In this document: piece by piece, positions 19,517-28,396 of the stretch | How the letters are laid out: each line of letters begins with the position of its first letter | Numbering within the stretch: the first letter of the stretch is position 1 | NCBI RefSeq assembly: GCF_009982895.1 | Contig: NZ_WXZL01000019.1 | Coordinates: 10,727 to 74,726 of the forward strand | DNA from: Deinococcus alpinitundrae | Lineage (GTDB): Bacteria > Deinococcota > Deinococci > Deinococcales > Deinococcaceae | Length of the DNA: 64,000 nucleotides | Reading direction: 5' to 3' | The notes under the pieces: model-generated | What the model was told of the DNA's origin: nothing | Databases searched by the model: none | What the model saw: the letters and a program-made list of their open reading frames with translations, nothing else | Translations under genes and position numbers: made by a program

Positions 19517-19591
19517 GCCTGCAAGTCTACGCCTGGCCTGTCAGGCGGGGTCCAGGGCTGTCTGTGTCTCAACGACGCCCCGTGCCCCGGA

Positions 19592-19819
19592 TCAGTGAAG
19601 CACAGTCATCCGCAGCAGCCCGTACAGCGCCAGCACCGCGCCCAGTACCTGAATCCAGCGCTCGCCCTTGGCGTACCAGATTGCCAGCGCGCCGAGCACG
19701 ACGAACATCATGCCGATCAAAAGGCTGGCGACAGGATCGCCGTAGCGGTTGGCCGCCGCATAGAGGCCGAAGCCCACCGCCAGCCCCAGCATGCCGAGAA
19801 CGGGGCGCAGCAGGTTCAT
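19592..19819 (-). CDS. Small integral membrane protein
   Basis: 75 aa, three predicted helices (about 5-24, 30-50 and 54-71), short loops, positively charged KGER between helices 2 and 3. No recognised family. ATG 19819 lies 7 nt after TAGACT, a leaderless promoter, so it is expressed separately from the large ATPase gene that ends 24 bp downstream of the promoter region. Real-gene status rests on that promoter and the clean helix pattern. Confidence 0.65.
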   Translation of the reverse strand: MNLLRPVLGMLGLAVGFGLYAAANRYGDPVASLLIGMMFVVLGALAIWYAKGERWIQVLGAVLALYGLLRMTVLH

Positions 19820-19843
19820 GCGGCCCAGTCTAGCGGATCGCTG

Positions 19844-22840
19844 TCAGCGCGGCTGGCGGGGCGCAGCAGACTCAGCAGTGACCCCAGTACCAGGTCCGGT
19901 CTGGAGCAGCGGCAGGGCATCAGCCAAGCGCCACAGCGCCAAGTCGAGGGTGGGCCAGCGGACCAATGCCAGCGCCTCACCGCCGCCGAGCTGTTCGAGT
20001 AGCCGTCCCACTTCCCGCCAGACGCCTGCCCGGAACGGCGCGAGGTGAGGTTCGCCCAGGGCACGTTCCAGCCATCCCAGGGTCGCGTCGGCACTCCCGG
20101 AAAGGCGACCTGGCACATCGCCCGGCAGACTGGCCCGGACTTCGAGGGTCAGCAGCAGGGCCTGCAGGCCCGGATCGGCATCAGTCAGGCCAAGCGGCGA
20201 GACCCGGCGCAGCAGAGCGTGGGCGCGGTTGATCTCGCCCAGGGCCGCGCCGGGCTGATGGCCGCGCAGCAGCGCCTCGGCCCGGATGGCCCGCGCCTGG
20301 GCCTCGGCGTAGGGGTGATCGGTCAGGGCCAGGGCCAAATCGGCGTGCCACAGGGCCGCGCCCGCTTCCGGCTCGCACAGCGCACGCGAGAGCCGCATAT
20401 CGAAGACCAGCACCTGTTCGCGGTCGGCCTGCCTGGGCGGCGCGTCCAGCAATTTGTCGAGCAACTGGCGCGCCTGCCGCAGATCGGCGTTGTCGCTCTC
20501 GGGGCCGCCCAAGGGGTGCAGGTACGGCAGCCCTAGCCCCCGCGAGAGCGAGATCAGCGCCGCGCGGTAGTGGGTGCGCCGCGCCCGGTACGCGGCCTCG
20601 GCCCGGCGCGGCCCCGGCCGGGCAAGCCAGGCGAGCGCCTGGGCCGCCGCCGAGCGCGCCTCGGGCCACCGGCCCAATGCCAGCAGCAGCGGAATGCTCT
20701 CGCTCTCCAGCCGGGAGCGCAGCACCAAGTCGGCGTCGGCGGCCATCGATTGGGCCAGCTGACTGCGGGCCAGCGCGGCGTTGAGCTGGCCCAATCGCCG
20801 CAGGGCCGTGGCCGCGCGGGCCTCCACCCGAGCGCGCTCTTGCGCCGCCGCGCCGCCCAGCCGCAGCCGGGTGCAGGCGTCGTCCAGCGCCGCGAGGGCC
20901 GCGCCCGTCTGCCCAAGCCGAAGCCGCAGATCGCCTTCCTGGGCGCGGGCACGGGCGTGCAGGAGCGCCGCTGTGGGTGGCACGCTGGTCAGGTGTTTGA
21001 GGGCCTCATCCCATCGCCCGGCGTCCTTGGCGATCAACCCGCGCCACAAAGTGGCCCGCGCGCCGCCAGGAGCCGTGCGGGGATCCTCGACCAGCACGGT
21101 GGCCGCACCCAGATCGCCCTGCCAGCGCCGCAGGGCAGCCTCGACCAGGAGGGCGTCAGCCTGCGCCTCGCTGAACCAGGAACCTGAAGGCCCAGCCGTG
21201 CTCAGGGCCGCCTGCACGTCCGGCTGAGCGAGCTGGGCAGCGGCGGCCTCGAAATTGCCCGCGTCCACGCTGCTCTCGGCCAGCTTGACCCTGGCCCACA
21301 CCCGTGCGCCCAACTCCCCGGCTGCCAACAGGGCGAACAGGGCGTCTCTGGCCTGCGGGTGGTCGTAGCGCCCCAGCGTCGCGTGCGACACCACCACCCA
21401 GCGGGCCAGCGCCGCCCGTTCGGTGGGTGGGGCGAAGCGCCGGGCCGCGCTCCACAGCCCCCCCGCCAGCACCGCCGAGCCGGGATGAGCACCAAACCAG
21501 TCGGCCAGTGCCCGCCACTCGCCAAGGTCGGCCAGCACCCGCAGCGACCAGGTGGCCCACTGCGGCGCGCTTCCCAGGGCGGCGACCAGCCGCCGACGGG
21601 TCCGGCGCAGCAGGTCGGCCTCCTGTAGTGCCGCCGCCTCCCGCACCAGGGCCAGCGAGACCGGACGCGGCTCGGCGGGGTTGATTTCGTCGATCAGGGC
21701 GCGCAGATGCGTCGGCAGGCTGTCCAGCGCTTGCCCCAGCGCGGCTTCCAGCACGCTGCGGGGCGCGCTCGAATCATCGCCCAGCGCTACCTGCAAGGCG
21801 GCCAGCAGGCGGGCGGCTTCCGGGTCGGCCAGCAGCCGGGGCACGTCGAACCCCTGTCCGCTGCGGGCACTGGCCAGCAGCGTCAGCCGGTCGAGATGTC
21901 GCCCGGTCCGGCGCACCAGGGCGTCAGCCTGCGCCGCGTCCACCGTCAAGCGGCTCATCAGGTAGGCGCGGGCCTCGCCAGGCGTGGGCGGCAGCAAGCG
22001 GATCACCCCGGCCCGGTCCGCCGGGGCCAGGGTGCGGTCGTCTTCCAGCGCCAGCAGCACCGCCAGGCCCGCCGGAGCACGGCGCAGCAGGTATTCGGCG
22101 GCCCAGGCGGCGGCACTGATCGGCGCGGCCTCGTCGCCTCGGGGCGGCGCACCGGAAAACTGCCCGCCCTGCTGCACCCGGATCAGCAGCACGCCGCCCA
22201 CACCCTCTGCGCCCTCTCCTTGTGGAGTGATCGGCAGGCAACCGCGCAGAAACTGCCGGGCAAGTTGCTGTTGCTGCTCGGCCTGCACCGCGAACGGTAA
22301 CCCCGGATGCAGCTCCACCGGCCCGGACTGACCTGGAACCGGCAGCTGGGTCAGCGCCGTGCCCAGATCCGCGCCCAGCAGCAGCCGGGTCACCCGCAGG
22401 GGCGGGTGCTGCGCCGCGATCTCGCGCTCCAGATGCTCAATCAGCAGGGTCTTGCCGACGCCCGGCTGGCCCGCAACGATCAGCCGGGGAGTGCGTCCAG
22501 CACGCAAGGCCGCCATGAAGGTGCGAAAGGCGCGCTTCTTGCGGCGGCCCAGCAATTCTAGGTCGGCGGGCGAACCGGGCGGCAGGTGCAGCGGCGGCAC
22601 GTTCAGACCCACCTCGGCGCACAGGCCGCCCAGAATGGCGTGAAGCGCCTGCTTGTCGGCGGGTGTGCCCACGTCGCGATAGACGATGTTGCGCACGGCC
22701 GCTGCCCCCGCGCCGCGTGCCCGCATCGCCTCTTCGAGCCAGCGCAGCGAGCCGCGCACGCTCCCGGCTTCACGCTGGGCGGGCAGGTGGGCCCGCAGGG
22801 TCGCCAGCAGCCCGCGCCAGTCCATGGTGCTCGCGTTCAC
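19844..22840 (-). CDS. Large P-loop ATPase with helical-repeat C terminus (STAND-like), function unknown
   Basis: 998 aa from GTG 22840 (MNASTMDWRGLL) or ATG 22825. An N-terminal region of about 110 residues precedes the Walker A GQPGVGKTLLIEH and an AVLLALEDDRT segment resembling Walker B; from about residue 430 the protein is alanine/leucine-rich helical hairpins that look like TPR repeats. This layout resembles MalT/STAND regulators, but I see no DNA-binding domain at either end. It is alone in its unit. The internal strongly biased composition gives long false frames on both strands. Confidence 0.75.
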   Translation of the reverse strand: MNASTMDWRGLLATLRAHLPAQREAGSVRGSLRWLEEAMRARGAGAAAVRNIVYRDVGTPADKQALHAILGGLCAEVGLNVPPLHLPPGSPADLELLGRRKKRAFRTFMAALRAGRTPRLIVAGQPGVGKTLLIEHLEREIAAQHPPLRVTRLLLGADLGTALTQLPVPGQSGPVELHPGLPFAVQAEQQQQLARQFLRGCLPITPQGEGAEGVGGVLLIRVQQGGQFSGAPPRGDEAAPISAAAWAAEYLLRRAPAGLAVLLALEDDRTLAPADRAGVIRLLPPTPGEARAYLMSRLTVDAAQADALVRRTGRHLDRLTLLASARSGQGFDVPRLLADPEAARLLAALQVALGDDSSAPRSVLEAALGQALDSLPTHLRALIDEINPAEPRPVSLALVREAAALQEADLLRRTRRRLVAALGSAPQWATWSLRVLADLGEWRALADWFGAHPGSAVLAGGLWSAARRFAPPTERAALARWVVVSHATLGRYDHPQARDALFALLAAGELGARVWARVKLAESSVDAGNFEAAAAQLAQPDVQAALSTAGPSGSWFSEAQADALLVEAALRRWQGDLGAATVLVEDPRTAPGGARATLWRGLIAKDAGRWDEALKHLTSVPPTAALLHARARAQEGDLRLRLGQTGAALAALDDACTRLRLGGAAAQERARVEARAATALRRLGQLNAALARSQLAQSMAADADLVLRSRLESESIPLLLALGRWPEARSAAAQALAWLARPGPRRAEAAYRARRTHYRAALISLSRGLGLPYLHPLGGPESDNADLRQARQLLDKLLDAPPRQADREQVLVFDMRLSRALCEPEAGAALWHADLALALTDHPYAEAQARAIRAEALLRGHQPGAALGEINRAHALLRRVSPLGLTDADPGLQALLLTLEVRASLPGDVPGRLSGSADATLGWLERALGEPHLAPFRAGVWREVGRLLEQLGGGEALALVRWPTLDLALWRLADALPLLQTGPGTGVTAESAAPRQPR

Positions 22841-23056
22841 AGTGATTGTGTTGTATCAGAAAAAGGCGTGCCTGACGGATCGCTGCTCGCTGCAGGGGTG
22901 TCCCTGCCAGGGGGGCAAACCGGCAGAACTCCTGGGGGCTCACGTCGGCGTCAGGCAGTCATCAACCGGTTTGGCTATACTCGGTTCAGTTTTCAGACTT
23001 CAATTCAACTTCGCGCGGCCGCTTCACCTTCTGGCCGCCCGACCTCTGGAGGATTC

Positions 23057-23782
23057 ATGACCAATCAACACCGTCCGCTTTTCCGCCTTGTCCTCACCGC
23101 CGCGCTGCTCGGCGCTGCCGGGCTGGGTCACGCCGCCGCTGCTGGCCTGACCGACGCCCAGGCACTGCTCGACCAGGGCAAATGGCAAGACGCCGCCAGC
23201 CTGGCGCTGAGCCTGAAAACCGCCGAAGGCAGCGCGCTGGCCGCCCAGTCGTATACCCTCGGCGCGGCCCTGCTGCCCGACAGCCAGAAAAAGGCCCAGT
23301 TTCAAAAAGCCCAGGACCTCGCCAAGCAGGCCATCAAGGCCGATCCCAACAGTGCCAACGCCCACTTCGAGCTGGCCCGCGCCGACGGGCGGCTGGCCCA
23401 GTACAGCGGCATCTTGCAGAGCCTGGGGCTGGCCGGTGAGGTCAAACGCGAGCTGGAAAGCGCCATCAAGCTCAATCCCAACTTGGCCGGAGCGTATGTG
23501 GCCCTGGGCTTGTGGAACGCCGAACTGACCGCCAAGGGCTTTATCGCCACCCAGGCCACCGGCGCCAGGCGCGACCAGATCGCGCCCAACTTCGACAAGG
23601 CCATCGCGCTCGAACCCACTGTGCCGAGCCACAAGATGGAATATGCCAATGCCCTGCTGCTGCAAAACAACAAAGCCGCCGCCGCTGCTCAGTTGCAGCA
23701 GATGATCGCGCTGCCCGCCAGCACCTTCTGGGAAAAGCGCGATCTGGAAGCGAGCAAGGCCAAGCTGGCAGGCTTGAAGTAA
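23057..23782 (+). CDS. Exported TPR-repeat protein
   Basis: 241 aa from ATG 23057 with GGAGG 4 nt upstream. Signal peptide FRLVLTAALLGAAGLGHAAA, cleavage near AHA-A. The rest is tetratricopeptide-like: LLDQGKWQDAASLALSL, AQDLAKQAIKADPNSANAHFELARADG, ESAIKLNPNLAGAYVALGLWNAEL, DKAIALEPTVPSHKMEYANALL. Likely a periplasmic or envelope scaffold; partner unknown. TATACT at about 22976 may be its -10 box. Confidence 0.85.
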   Translation: MTNQHRPLFRLVLTAALLGAAGLGHAAAAGLTDAQALLDQGKWQDAASLALSLKTAEGSALAAQSYTLGAALLPDSQKKAQFQKAQDLAKQAIKADPNSANAHFELARADGRLAQYSGILQSLGLAGEVKRELESAIKLNPNLAGAYVALGLWNAELTAKGFIATQATGARRDQIAPNFDKAIALEPTVPSHKMEYANALLLQNNKAAAAAQLQQMIALPASTFWEKRDLEASKAKLAGLK

Positions 23783-23794
23783 GCGCGGCGAAAC

Positions 23795-23830
23795 GCGGGG
23801 AGCGAATCCGAAGTTGAATTCGCTTCCCGC
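23795..23830. terminator. Hairpin between convergent genes
   Basis: GCGGGGAGCGAAT pairs with ATTCGCTTCCCGC (one G-T pair), between the plus-strand TPR gene and the minus-strand HAAS-domain gene that converge here. There is no clear T run on either side, so it may be a factor-assisted or bidirectional terminator. Confidence 0.5.
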
Positions 23831-23837
23831 TTCGCTG

Positions 23838-24230
23838 TCAAGGAACGCGGTTCAGCTGCCGGGTTTCCTGAACCGGCCCGGCCGAGCGCCAGCCCAACGC
23901 TTCCCAGTTGAGGGTGCGGGCCGCCGCGTAGCCTGCCGTGCCCAGCAGGAGGGCTGCCAGTGCGGTGCGGAGCAGCTGGGGCCAGCGGTACACCTGCCCG
24001 AAGGCCTGCGCCGCTTGCTGGGGCGGCCCGAAATCGCGCAGTGCCGCTGCCCAGGCGTCGGCCACACTCAGGCCAAGCGAGTGGTCGAGCATCCGCTGGT
24101 GTAAATTGGCATGCAGCTCGGCAGCGACGGCGCTTCGCACCCGCCCCGGCAGACGGCGCGTCACGGCTTGCAAGTAGACCTGCACCTCGTTCGGCAGCGC
24201 CTTCTCGGGCAGTGGGTCGGGCGTCACCAC
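23838..24230 (-). CDS. HAAS/permease-prefix-domain membrane protein (PadR partner)
   Basis: 130 aa: an N-terminal soluble HAAS-like helical domain (VQVYLQAVTRRLPGRVRSAVAAELHANLHQRMLD, AWAAALRDFGPPQQAAQAFGQVY), then one membrane helix (LLRTALAALLLGTAGYAAA) and a short tail. HAAS domains typically follow PadR regulators and are thought to pass membrane signals to them. Its GTG start (24230 or 24227) overlaps the PadR stop, so the two are co-translated. Confidence 0.75.
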   Translation of the reverse strand: MVTPDPLPEKALPNEVQVYLQAVTRRLPGRVRSAVAAELHANLHQRMLDHSLGLSVADAWAAALRDFGPPQQAAQAFGQVYRWPQLLRTALAALLLGTAGYAAARTLNWEALGWRSAGPVQETRQLNRVP

Positions 24231-24541
24231 AGGGTCCTCAGCGCCTCGTCGAAGGTCCGGTAGGCCTCGCGGCGGCGCTGGAGTTCGCTGCGCCCCGCTG
24301 GGGTCAGGGTGTAGTAGCGCACCGACGGGCCGCCCCGGGGTGGCTGCTTTTCCTCGGCCACCACCCAGCCCTGCTTTTCCAGGCGGTGCAGCGCCGGGTA
24401 AAGGCTCCCGGCATTCAGTGTCAGGTAACCGCCGCTGCGGGCATCCACTTCCTTGCCGATCTCCAGGCCGTAGCGCTCACCGCCTGAGAGGACGCTCAGC
24501 ACGATCAGATCGAGATTGCCTTTGAAGAGGTTGGGTTCCAC
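24224..24541 (-). CDS. PadR-family transcriptional regulator
   Basis: 105 aa from GTG 24541 with GGAGGGC directly upstream. The winged helix is LDLIVLSVLSGGERYGLEIGKEV, LTLNAGSLYPALHRLEKQGWVVAEEK, and VRYYTLTPAGRSELQRR, the classic PadR pattern. It is short, with one dimerisation helix, like the PadR-s1/s2 group. It pairs with the HAAS-domain gene downstream; the near-palindrome over its promoter suggests autoregulation. Confidence 0.93.
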   Translation of the reverse strand: MEPNLFKGNLDLIVLSVLSGGERYGLEIGKEVDARSGGYLTLNAGSLYPALHRLEKQGWVVAEEKQPPRGGPSVRYYTLTPAGRSELQRRREAYRTFDEALRTLW

Positions 24542-24550
24542 GCCCTCCAG

Positions 24551-24572
24551 TATTGGCTATCAGGTACCGATA
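24551..24572 (-). promoter_or_regulatory. Candidate PadR operator
   Basis: TATCAGGTACCGATA is palindromic except for one base on each side of GGTACC, with TATC/GATA ends. It lies 18-31 bp before the padR start and beside a TACT -10-like sequence. The position fits autorepression. Assignment rests on symmetry and place only. Confidence 0.35.
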
Positions 24573-24608
24573 CGGATGAGGCCTGGCCCGGTTTTGCTGG
24601 TCCGTCCA

Positions 24609-25070
24609 TCAGTTCTTGTCGCCGAAGCTCCAGATTTCCAGCTCGTCGAGCGAGTCGCCCACGCTGCGCAACTGCGCCAGATCCTCGGCCTTGTGGGGGC
24701 GGCGCTGCACATTGTCCTTGCCCATGGCGGCGGCCATCACTTCGTCCGGCACAGTGGCAAACAGGTGCTGAAGCTGCTCGGGCGTGGCGTCGAGCAGGGC
24801 GTCGGCCAGCACCCCGTCAGGCACCTCGGCGCTGACGCCGGTGCGCGCTTCGGCCAGTGCCGAGGCGTCAATGTCCGGGCGAATGGCGTCCACATCATCG
24901 AGGTCGGCGGTGCCGGGTGGCCGGGTCGGTTTGTACGGCGTTGGACGGGGCTGCTCCGTGCGGGGCTGCTCTCCACCCGTACGCGCTGCACGACGCCGCT
25001 GGTACACCGGATAGCGCAGGAAGGCCAAGACGCCCAGCACGACGACGATGATAATGAGTACGAACCACAT
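24609..25070 (-). CDS. Membrane-anchored protein of unknown function
   Basis: 153 aa. One N-terminal helix (MWFVLIIIVVVLGVLAFLRYPVY), a basic stretch, a Pro/Thr-rich linker (residues about 30-60), then an acidic soluble domain (ADLDDVDAIRPDIDASALAEAR... EVMAAAMGKDNVQRRPHKAEDL). No family recognised. TACACT is 6 nt before the ATG, so it is probably leaderless. Standalone between PadR and the M24 peptidase. Confidence 0.7.
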   Translation of the reverse strand: MWFVLIIIVVVLGVLAFLRYPVYQRRRAARTGGEQPRTEQPRPTPYKPTRPPGTADLDDVDAIRPDIDASALAEARTGVSAEVPDGVLADALLDATPEQLQHLFATVPDEVMAAAMGKDNVQRRPHKAEDLAQLRSVGDSLDELEIWSFGDKN

Positions 25071-25323
25071 AATGGGAGTGTACCCCCAACCCCACGCGGT
25101 CGCCTGCCCCCAATGGTGGTAGTCGTGTCAAGAATGATACAAAAACAGCGGTTTTTATGACACAACTCTTACAAATCAAGGCCATTTCATGGTCTGACGA
25201 CGGGTCATCAATTTGGAGGCGATCATTGCCTTTGAAGAACAGGAGACAGTCTTAGAGAAAAGCTCATCTTAGTTGCTTTGGAGAACGGCACTGTTCACTG
25301 GCCCGGCAACCCAGGGCTGCCGC

Positions 25324-26577
25324 TTACTGCGCCTCGCCCAGACCCCGCGCCCGCACGGCGGCCCAGGGCTCCCCCGCCCGGCCCAGCACGAACGGCGCGG
25401 CCTGCACTGGGGTGGTGAGGCGCGGGCCAGCCGCCGTGAGCAACACATTCACCTCACTGCGAATGCCGTAGCCGCGCTCGGCCGGATACACCCCCGGCTC
25501 GATGGTGACCGACAGGCCCGGCAGCAGCTTGCGGGTGTCGTGGGTTTCCAGATCGTCTAGATTCGCGCCCGCACCGTGAATCTGCACGCCGAGGCTGTGG
25601 CCCAGGCGGTGGGTGAAGTGCTCGCCCAGGCCCGCGTCCTCGATGATCTGGCGGGCAGCCCGGTCCACTTCCCAGCCTTCCAGCTCGCCGCTGGCTGAGC
25701 GGCGCTCCTGAAGCAGCGCCAGCGCCGCATCACGGGCGGCAGCCACCGCCGTCCAGGCCCGCTGGTACTCCTCGCCCGGCTCACCGGCGTGGCCCACCCA
25801 GGTCACGTCACCGAAAGGGCGGCCCGGCTCCTGCGCCCAGAGGTCGATCAGCACGCACTGGCCCGGCTGCAAGGTAGCGTTCAGCTCGCCGCCGGGTTCG
25901 TAGTGCGAGTCGGCGGCATTGACCCCGAAGCTGACATTGACCGGATGCCCGCTAACCATCCCTGCCGCCTCAATCTCACGCCCGATGACGGCCTGCACGT
26001 CCAACTCGGTGACGGGCGTGCCCGCCTGCAAACCCTGGTGGATGAATTCGTAGGCCAGGTCCTTGGCCCGCATCAGCACATCCACAGCCCGCAGATGGGC
26101 GGCCAGATCGTCCTCGCTCCAGGCCAGAAAGCCTTGCAGCAAATCGGCACTGGTGACCACACTCGCGCCCACGCCGCGCACCCGCTCCATCGTTCCGGCG
26201 TCCACATAGCTGACGTAGGGCACGGCGGCCTGGGGGCTGTATTCCATGGCCACCGTCTTGCCGCCGACCAGCTCAACCAGCCGGGCGTCGAGTTCGGTGT
26301 GGGCGCTGTAGGGCACGAAGTCCACGTCCGCGCCGTAGAGCAGCCGCCGCCAGTTGCCGCCCTCGATGCGGTGGTGCAGCAGCGCCGGGCGGCCCGTGCG
26401 CGGCACCCACACGAAGTAGCGCCGGGTCAGGAAGGCCTCGCCCAGGCCCAGCAGCGTGGCCGCGTGCGGATTGAGGCCGCGAAAGTCGTAGATCAGCCAG
26501 CCGTCAAGGTCGGGGGCGGCGGTCAGGGCCTGTTGAATCCGGCGCAACGGATCGGTGCTCGGCTGGGTTGAGGTCAT
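25324..26577 (-). CDS. M24-family Xaa-Pro peptidase
   Basis: 417 aa from ATG 26577, 6 nt after TATGCT (leaderless); the frame extends upstream but without a promoter-linked start. Pita-bread metallopeptidase: an N-terminal creatinase-like domain (LDGWLIYDFRGLNPHAATLLGL) and the catalytic domain with metal ligands in LIDLWAQEPGRPFGDVTWVG (Asp...Asp), His in THRLGHSLGVQIHGAG, Glu in VTIEPGVY and Glu in IRSEVNVL. It removes N-terminal residues before proline. Monocistronic. Confidence 0.9.
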   Translation of the reverse strand: MTSTQPSTDPLRRIQQALTAAPDLDGWLIYDFRGLNPHAATLLGLGEAFLTRRYFVWVPRTGRPALLHHRIEGGNWRRLLYGADVDFVPYSAHTELDARLVELVGGKTVAMEYSPQAAVPYVSYVDAGTMERVRGVGASVVTSADLLQGFLAWSEDDLAAHLRAVDVLMRAKDLAYEFIHQGLQAGTPVTELDVQAVIGREIEAAGMVSGHPVNVSFGVNAADSHYEPGGELNATLQPGQCVLIDLWAQEPGRPFGDVTWVGHAGEPGEEYQRAWTAVAAARDAALALLQERRSASGELEGWEVDRAARQIIEDAGLGEHFTHRLGHSLGVQIHGAGANLDDLETHDTRKLLPGLSVTIEPGVYPAERGYGIRSEVNVLLTAAGPRLTTPVQAAPFVLGRAGEPWAAVRARGLGEAQ

Positions 26578-26613
26578 ATGTAGAGCATACCGACCGGAAG
26601 CGGGAAACAACCA

Positions 26614-26656
26614 CACGCGGCCAGCCGCCCGAAACACCTGGGCGGCTGGCCGCGTG
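26614..26656 (-). terminator. Strong hairpin terminator after the SPFH/RHH pair
   Basis: A perfect 17-bp stem (26614-26630 with 26640-26656; arms run CACGCGG...CCC and GGG...CCGCGTG) with a 9-nt loop. It lies 19 bp after the ribbon-helix-helix stop. The minus-strand tail is only moderately T-rich (TGGTTGTTT). Confidence 0.7.
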
Positions 26657-26674
26657 CAACTTTGATGTTGGAAT

Positions 26675-26869
26675 TCACTCCTGCGCGTCGGTGTCGGGAA
26701 CGTCCGGCGTGGCCGGAGCCGCTTCCTTCCAGCGTCCTGCTTTCCTCACGCTCTGCGAGAGCAGATACTCGATCTGGGCGTTGACGCTGCGCAAATCGTC
26801 GGCAGCCCAGCGCTCCAGGGCGGCGTAGAGTTCGGGGCTGATTCTCAGGGCAAAATGCTTACGGACCAC
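26675..26869 (-). CDS. Arc-like ribbon-helix-helix protein
   Basis: 64 aa from GTG 26869. [38 protein letters not shown] is an Arc/MetJ-type strand plus two helices; the strand FALRIS would lie in the DNA major groove as a dimer. A short acidic tail follows. It starts 12 bp after the SPFH gene on the same strand, an arrangement that suggests co-regulation. It may repress its own operon through the palindrome upstream of the SPFH gene. Confidence 0.8.
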   Translation of the reverse strand: MVRKHFALRISPELYAALERWAADDLRSVNAQIEYLLSQSVRKAGRWKEAAPATPDVPDTDAQE

Positions 26870-26881
26870 GGCGATCCCGGC

Positions 26882-27799
26882 TCAGTACAGGCTTCCGGCA
26901 TTGACCACCGGCTGGGTACCGCGCTCACTGGTCAGGACGACCAGCAAATTGCTGACCATCTGGGCCTTGCGCTCCTCGTCGAGTTGCACGATGTTTTGCT
27001 CGGAAAGCTGCTTGAGGGCCATCTCGACCATGCCCACCGCTCCGGCCACGATCTGGCTGCGGGCGGCGATGATGGCGCTGGCCTGCTGGCGCTGAAGCAT
27101 GGCCCCGGCGATCTCCGGCGCATAGGCCAGGTGCGAGAGCCGGGCTTCGAGCACCTCCACGCCGGCGTGGCGCAGCCGGGTGGTCAGTTCATGGCCCAGC
27201 GCCTCGGCCACCAGATCGGCGTTGCCGCGCAGGCTCAGACCACTTTCCTCGTAGTTGTCGTAAGGGTACTGCGAGGCGAGGTGGCGCAGCGCGGTTTCGG
27301 CCTGAATCTCGACGAAGCCTCCGTAGTCTTCCACGTCGAACAGGGCGCGGGCTGTATCGACCACCCGCCAGACAATCACGGCAGCGATCTCGATGGGGTT
27401 GCCCATCAAATCGTTGACCTTGAGGCGCTCGGAATTGAAATTGCGGATTCGGAGCGACACCCGCTTGCGCACCGTGAACGGATTGGTCCAGTAAAAGCCG
27501 TTGCGCCGCTCGGTGCCGACGTAGCGCCCGAACAGGGTCAGCACGCTGGCCTGGTTGGGCTGCACGATAAAAAACCCGATCAGGCCGAAGAAGGCCAGGA
27601 CACCCAGCAAAAAGCCCAGCAGCGACAGCGCGCCGCCGCCGAAAATCAGCACGCCCGCCGCCACAATGACCACAAGCAACCACAACAGCACGGCGGGCAC
27701 ACCCGGCAGCCCGAAAGCCCGGCGCTCCACACTCGCTATCCCGCTCTGCGGCGAGATGCCCTGACCCGCCGTCGGCGGCACTTTCTCCAATTCACTCAT
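26882..27799 (-). CDS. SPFH/band-7 domain membrane protein
   Basis: 305 aa from ATG 27799 with GGAGGA 4 nt upstream. Two close membrane helices (about 33-80: [20 protein letters not shown] and [18 protein letters not shown]), then the SPFH domain beginning [48 protein letters not shown], and [27 protein letters not shown]. Stomatin/flotillin-like proteins build oligomeric membrane rings and influence proteases or microdomains. Followed directly by the ribbon-helix-helix gene. Confidence 0.92.
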   Translation of the reverse strand: MSELEKVPPTAGQGISPQSGIASVERRAFGLPGVPAVLLWLLVVIVAAGVLIFGGGALSLLGFLLGVLAFFGLIGFFIVQPNQASVLTLFGRYVGTERRNGFYWTNPFTVRKRVSLRIRNFNSERLKVNDLMGNPIEIAAVIVWRVVDTARALFDVEDYGGFVEIQAETALRHLASQYPYDNYEESGLSLRGNADLVAEALGHELTTRLRHAGVEVLEARLSHLAYAPEIAGAMLQRQQASAIIAARSQIVAGAVGMVEMALKQLSEQNIVQLDEERKAQMVSNLLVVLTSERGTQPVVNAGSLY

Positions 27800-27810
27800 A
27801 TCTTCCTCCA

Positions 27811-27821
27811 ATCATAATGAT
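27811..27821 (-). promoter_or_regulatory. Palindrome at the SPFH promoter
   Basis: ATCATAATGAT is a perfect odd-centred palindrome next to TGATATCA, with TATGAT as a possible -10 on the minus strand, 12 bp upstream of the SPFH start. It is a plausible site for the operon's own ribbon-helix-helix protein. Inference from position. Confidence 0.35.
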
Positions 27822-27855
27822 ATCAGATGTGCCGGAGTTACGATAGAGGGCAGCC

Positions 27856-27898
27856 AAAGCAGCGGGGAGGAAGACCAGATCGGTTCCCTCCCCGCTGC
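27856..27898 (-). terminator. Terminator of CBS-domain gene
   Basis: GCAGCGGGGAGG (27859-27870) pairs exactly with CCTCCCCGCTGC (27887-27898). On the minus strand it is followed by TTTGG, 18 bp after the CBS gene stop. Confidence 0.7.
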
Positions 27899-27915
27899 GG
27901 CGGTAGATATGCGGC

Positions 27916-28332
27916 TTATAGCGTCGGCGTGCTGATGCCTTCGAGCGCCTGTTGATCGGCGTCTCCATTGGTGCGGTTGCTGAGGTCACTGAGGCTAACG
28001 ATGCCCACCACCTTGCCGTTCTCGGTCACCGGCAGACGGCGCACCTGGCGCTCACCCATCAGCGCGGCAGCCTCGCTGACCTCGGTATCGGCGTCCAGGG
28101 TAAACGGGTCCGCCGTGGCGTGGTCGACTGCCAGCGCGCCTGGGTCGCGTCCAAAGGCAACCGCGCGTACCACGATGTCGCGGTCGGTCAGGATGCCGAC
28201 GAGCTTGTCGGCATCCATGAAGAGCACGTTGCCAATGTCGTTGTCGGCCATCAAGGCGGCGACTTCCTTGAGGCTGGCGTCTTTGCTGGCGGTCACGAGA
28301 TCGCGGGTCATGATGGTGCGTAAAGGGGCCAT
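27916..28332 (-). CDS. Two-CBS-domain protein
   Basis: 138 aa from ATG 28332, 6 nt after TACAGT (leaderless). It is two tandem CBS motifs and nothing more: APLRTIMTRDLVTASKDASLKEVAALMADNDIGNVLFMD...GILTDRDIVVRAVAFG (1) and HATADPFTLDADTEVSEAAALMGERQVRRLPVTENGKVVGIVSLSDL (2). Such Bateman modules bind adenosyl compounds (AMP, ATP, SAM, NAD) and sense energy state. Partner unknown. Confidence 0.92.
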   Translation of the reverse strand: MAPLRTIMTRDLVTASKDASLKEVAALMADNDIGNVLFMDADKLVGILTDRDIVVRAVAFGRDPGALAVDHATADPFTLDADTEVSEAAALMGERQVRRLPVTENGKVVGIVSLSDLSNRTNGDADQQALEGISTPTL

Positions 28333-28396
28333 ACCTCCACTGTAAGTAGCGTCCAAGTGTGGCAGGTTGGGTGAAGATTAAGAACAGCTGGGAGGG

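Noticed and set aside
17933..20002. Very long plus-strand open frame (about 690 codons)
   Set aside because: It is the antisense of apgM and its flanks in high-GC DNA; it has no domain match, ribosome site or promoter, and composition (Arg/Ala/His-rich) is typical of a shadow frame.
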